This document shows positions 7,088 to 9,341 of a DNA stretch of 9,341 nt, piece by piece; position 1 is the stretch's first letter; each line of letters begins with the position of its first letter. Made by a program: the position numbers and the translations under genes. The notes beneath the pieces were generated by a model. That model was not told where the DNA came from. It searched no databases and saw only the letters and a program-made list of their open reading frames with translations. Source of the DNA: Acidobacteriota bacterium (GTDB lineage Bacteria > Acidobacteriota > Terriglobia > Terriglobales > SCQP01); the NCBI GenBank assembly GCA_021818645.1, contig JAKATS010000184.1, positions 1 through 9,341 on the forward strand, read 5' to 3'.

Positions 7088-7660
7088 ATGAAACGGTTTA
7101 ACCAAAAATATTTTGCCGCCGGCGTGCTGATCGCTTTGCTCTCGGCCACCATCGGACTGCGGGCGCAATCGGACGATCCGGGCCGCCTGGTACTGCATTT
7201 GCCCGCCAGCCTGGCCCGTCTGGCCACCAAGGTCAGCCGCGTGAATGTGGACGGGCCGCTCCTGCAAATGGCGGCCGCCAATGACAAGGATCCACAGTCG
7301 CGGCAAATGATTTCACGGCTGAAAGGCGTTTATATCCTGGATTACAAATTTGCCCATCCCGGCCAGTATTCGCCCGCGGTCCTCCATGGCATCGTGCGCC
7401 AGCTGCATGCTCCCGGCTGGCAAATCATCGTCAGCTCCATGGATAAATCCGGCAAGCAGGCCTGGATCGCCGTTCGCCGCAACTCGGAAATGATTACCGC
7501 CCTGGCCATAGTCTCCGCCAAACCCACCGATCTGGCCATTGTGAATGTGGTCGGGCCCATTGATCTCAGCCAACTGGGCGCGCTGGGCGGTTTGGGCGGC
7601 CTGGGGGCGCTGGGCAAACTGGCCGGCCCTGCAGGCCACCCCGCGCTGCAGCATCGCTAA
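7088..7660 (+). CDS. Exported DUF4252 family protein
   Basis: This 190-residue protein of unknown function matches the DUF4252 pattern. A signal peptide covers about 1-26 (FAAGVLIALLSATIGLRA, then QSDD), so it is exported to the periplasm or surface. The body contains family-like blocks: LVLHLPASLARLATKVSRVN, SRLKGVYILDYKF, IVRQLHAPGWQIIVSS and AIVNVVGPIDLSQLG. After these comes a Gly/Leu/Ala-rich tail (GALGGLGGLGALGKLAG, about 164-180) ending HPALQHR. The start is ATG 7088 with GGAGA at 7076-7080. It lies 18 bases after the anti-sigma candidate, so it is in the same operon, and a strong terminator follows. DUF4252 genes are often found beside ECF sigma/anti-sigma pairs, suggesting an output or sensor of that circuit. 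The biochemical role is unknown. Confidence 0.85.
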   Translation: MKRFNQKYFAAGVLIALLSATIGLRAQSDDPGRLVLHLPASLARLATKVSRVNVDGPLLQMAAANDKDPQSRQMISRLKGVYILDYKFAHPGQYSPAVLHGIVRQLHAPGWQIIVSSMDKSGKQAWIAVRRNSEMITALAIVSAKPTDLAIVNVVGPIDLSQLGALGGLGGLGALGKLAGPAGHPALQHR

Positions 7661-7692
7661 ATGGCGGCGCGGTCTATTCAATGATTTGGCTT

Positions 7693-7727
7693 TCGGGAAG
7701 TCCTGCGCCGGCTTCCCGATTTTTTTT
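7693..7727 (+). terminator. Rho-independent terminator of sigma-2 operon
   Basis: Arms TCGGGAAG (7693-7700) and CTTCCCGA (7712-7719) form a perfect eight-base-pair stem with an 11-base loop, followed by eight T residues (7720-7727). It lies 32 bases past the DUF4252 stop and just before the convergent LarA-like gene ends. On the minus strand it lacks a U-tract, so it serves the plus strand. Confidence 0.9.
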
Positions 7728-7732
7728 AGCTT

Positions 7733-9001
7733 CTACACCGTCCATAAACCCAGCGACGGCGTGTTCACGAAATAAATCTTTTCGCCATCCGCCAAGGTGT
7801 TCCAGCCGGTTGCAAGCGCGGAAGGGTTATAGCGCGCCAGCGCGGCTTGCGGATCGGCCCAGGCAAAATGAACGCTTTCCACCTCTTTCTGGCTTAATTT
7901 TCCGGCAGCATAGCGGATGGTAAACCGCCCCTCGGACGAACCGTTCATGAGGTGCGCGGCGGCCAGGCCGAGGTCGTGCAGCACCGGATCATCGCGATAG
8001 GCCGCCATGGCTTTGGGCGTTCCGCAGTAGCCGTATTTGCGAATCATGGCATCCACCTCCGGCTGCTCGCCGAAACGCTCGACCCCAGGCGCCAGCACCA
8101 ACAGCTCGCCGCCATTAGCCATCGCCTTGCGAATGCGGTAAATGGCTTTATTGGCCACCCAGGTGCTGCGGAACTCATCCGGCTGCATGAATGCCACGGC
8201 TTTGGCCAGTGGCTGGGGCAGGCGGGTGATATTGTGCCGGGCCGATGCGCGCGCGGCGGCCAGGTAGGTTTCAAGATCATCGCCCACAAACACGCCGCGG
8301 GTTTCGAGCCGGCCTGCCGCGCCCAAACCCAGCACCAGCAGCAGATAGACATCGGGCAGGCGGCCCAGAAAATGCTCTTCGGCCCAGTTGAAGCAGGCGC
8401 GCACGGGCGAGATTTCACGGCCCAGATTGTTTTCAATGCCCACCGCGGCCGAGGCCATATGGGCGGCGCTGATGGATTCTTTTCCTCCCAGGCCGATAAA
8501 GTAATTTTTGTTGTGGCTGGCAAAGCCCAGCACCTCATGCGGCACCACGTGCCCGATGTGCACGATCAGGTCCCACGATTCTTCCATCAGCGGGCGGTTC
8601 AGCTCCACGGGTATTTCCCAGTCGGCGCGGCCGCCGGTCAACTCGCTCACCACCCGCGCCGGAATTGTGCCGGCCCGGGTTACGCCCTGGCGCCAGTCGT
8701 GGGCATGAATGCGGGCATGCGGCACGGAACCGAACATCACGCGGTTTTCCGCCTCGCTGTGCGGCTGATGCTGGCCCAGGGTGGGAATCACGTGGGTGTC
8801 GCAGCCGGCGCCCAGTTGCTGATATAGCAATTCGGTCCACCGGCCCGCGCCCGAATGCATCCGGGTCAGATCGGGCGGCAGCAGCAGGGCGCGGCGGGGC
8901 GTGCGCCCGAAGCGCGCGCGGGCTTCTTCCAGCAGTCGGGCGGCCAGCCCGGAGAATTCAGCGGCGGAGATGGTTGGAGCTTCGTGAGTAAACCAGGGCA
9001 T
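7733..9001 (-). CDS. LarA-family (nickel-pincer) 2-hydroxyacid racemase/epimerase homologue
   Basis: The protein belongs to the lactate racemase LarA superfamily (DUF2088 N-terminal domain), whose members use a nickel-pincer nucleotide cofactor to racemise or epimerise 2-hydroxyacids, including sugar acids. From ATG 9001 it has 422 residues. Recognisable pieces are LLLPPDLTRMHS (Asp44, Arg47), TLGQHQPHSEAE (His78, His81), VVPHEVLGF (His155) and GLGGKESISAAHM, in which Lys174 is the likely cofactor-attachment lysine. The C-terminal half has STWVANKAIYRIR and GGELLVLAPGVERFGEQPE, then MNGSSEGRFTIRY. These blocks resemble the longer LarA homologues often annotated as sugar-acid epimerases rather than true lactate racemase. 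I chose 9001 over ATG 9040 because the latter sits inside a TATAAT box and family N-termini begin near MPWFTHEAP. No cofactor-synthesis genes (larB, larC, larE) are visible. The substrate is not predictable here. Confidence 0.82.
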   Translation of the reverse strand: MPWFTHEAPTISAAEFSGLAARLLEEARARFGRTPRRALLLPPDLTRMHSGAGRWTELLYQQLGAGCDTHVIPTLGQHQPHSEAENRVMFGSVPHARIHAHDWRQGVTRAGTIPARVVSELTGGRADWEIPVELNRPLMEESWDLIVHIGHVVPHEVLGFASHNKNYFIGLGGKESISAAHMASAAVGIENNLGREISPVRACFNWAEEHFLGRLPDVYLLLVLGLGAAGRLETRGVFVGDDLETYLAAARASARHNITRLPQPLAKAVAFMQPDEFRSTWVANKAIYRIRKAMANGGELLVLAPGVERFGEQPEVDAMIRKYGYCGTPKAMAAYRDDPVLHDLGLAAAHLMNGSSEGRFTIRYAAGKLSQKEVESVHFAWADPQAALARYNPSALATGWNTLADGEKIYFVNTPSLGLWTV

Positions 9002-9038
9002 GGAAAAACTCGCGGCGGAATTGAACTTTTGCAATCCC

Positions 9039-9044
9039 ATTATA
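9039..9044 (-). promoter_or_regulatory. Possible -10 box of the LarA-like gene
   Basis: The minus strand reads TATAAT at 9044-9039, overlapping the upstream in-frame ATG at 9040. A transcript from it would start near 9032 and leave about 30 bases before ATG 9001. The sequence 17 bases upstream (GCGAAA) is a poor -35, and no Shine-Dalgarno precedes 9001, so support is limited to the perfect -10 hexamer and its position. Confidence 0.3.
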
Positions 9045-9110
9045 AGAGGCGCCCTGCCGGGTTTCGCCGCCTGGCGTTCATGATTTTATCTAAAGCCCTG
9101 ATTTAGCCGC

Positions 9111-9148
9111 ATGCTTCACTTCCCGAGTGAACGGCGCGGCCCCCGCGA
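9111..9148 (+). repeat. Dispersed repeat, copy 2
   Basis: This 38-base stretch is the partner of 5977-6016, in the same orientation, lacking two bases near the start. It lies directly before the terminator hairpin of the minus-strand gene at the right edge. The shared core is CGAGTGAA, one differing base, GGCGCG, two differing bases, then CCCCGCGA. Confidence 0.5.
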
Positions 9149-9180
9149 ATAAAAAAGGGGGGCTTCGCTGGCCCCCCTTT
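9149..9180 (-). terminator. Terminator of right-edge minus-strand gene
   Basis: AAAGGGGGGC (9154-9163) and GCCCCCCTTT (9171-9180) form a perfect ten-base-pair stem with a seven-base loop. Read on the minus strand it is followed by TTTTTT then ATT, a good U-tract, and lies 32 bases past the stop of the gene at the right edge. On the plus strand the T run is short (three, within the stem), and no plus gene precedes it. Confidence 0.8.
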
Positions 9181-9212
9181 CTGCCTCTGTACCTTGCTTC
9201 TACCAACTTCGT

Positions 9213-9341
9213 TTACTGCTGTACCGCCGCCCCCCCGGCCGGGTTGCCGGCGCCGCTGGACATATTCACCATGGCTTCATTCTGCAGAATCCGCACCACC
9301 ACCCGGCCTCCGCGGGTCACCCGCCGCCGGTAGCGGGTGGT
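9213..9341 (-). CDS. C-terminal end of an unidentified protein (partial)
   Basis: The minus strand from the window edge reads 42 codons without interruption to TAA at 9215-9213. The start lies beyond the window. The visible part is arginine-rich (TTRYRRRVTRGGRVVVRILQ), then NEAMVNMSSGAGNPAGGAAVQ, a low-complexity Gly/Ala tail. A proper terminator 32 bases downstream on the same strand supports it as a real gene. No family can be named from so little sequence. Confidence 0.55.
   Translation of the reverse strand, partial: TTRYRRRVTRGGRVVVRILQNEAMVNMSSGAGNPAGGAAVQQ

Noticed and set aside
7952..8827. A 291-codon plus-strand frame opposite the LarA-like gene
   Set aside because: It is a shadow of the well-supported minus-strand gene, with biased His/Gln composition and no motif.

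Overview
The window reads like a chromosomal segment of a Gram-negative soil-type bacterium, most probably an Acidobacteriota (Terriglobia-like) species. This rests on recognition of family style rather than on a marker gene. The clues are an ECF sigma / anti-sigma / DUF4252 operon, a zinc-finger anti-sigma protein whose exported part resembles proteins common in that phylum, a remnant of a small coiled-coil protein of a type frequent there, and high G+C in most genes. No rRNA, tRNA, CRISPR array or transposase gene was seen.

Layout. (1) Positions 1-1709, plus strand, with noticeably lower G+C: a short dyad-rich leader, an ECF sigma factor, and a membrane anti-sigma factor whose start overlaps the sigma gene. 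(2) 1712-1870, minus strand: a start-less remnant of a small coiled-coil protein gene. (3) 1870-2862, minus strand: a zinc-dependent medium-chain dehydrogenase, divergent from (4) typA/bipA (2994-4832, plus strand), a ribosome-associated GTPase. (5) 4838-5478, minus strand, convergent with typA: a vapBC-like toxin-antitoxin pair with a visible promoter flanked by two dyads and an apparently leaderless antitoxin message. (6) 5521-6098: about 580 bases of poorly coding DNA holding a cluster of GACGGCAT repeats with a perfect hairpin, repeated TGAGTTA motifs, one copy of a dispersed repeat, a possible 54-codon ORF and an ECF-type promoter candidate. (7) 6099-7660, plus strand: a second, unrelated ECF sigma / membrane anti-sigma / exported DUF4252 operon, closed by a strong terminator. 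(8) 7733-9001, minus strand: a LarA-family nickel-pincer racemase/epimerase homologue. (9) 9111-9180: a second copy of the dispersed repeat and a terminator serving (10) a minus-strand gene whose last 42 codons lie at the right edge.

How the parts relate. The two sigma modules are separate envelope-signalling or stress circuits. Module 1 has a classical HxxxCxxC zinc-finger anti-sigma with a large exported sensor part. Module 2 has a small anti-sigma-like membrane protein without a zinc finger and a secreted DUF4252 protein. The other genes (dehydrogenase, TypA, VapBC, LarA homologue) do not form an obvious pathway with them. No clearly new multi-gene system was found. The best candidates for undescribed structure are the non-coding repeats at 5538-6024, the dispersed repeat, the vapBC control region and the decayed small gene.
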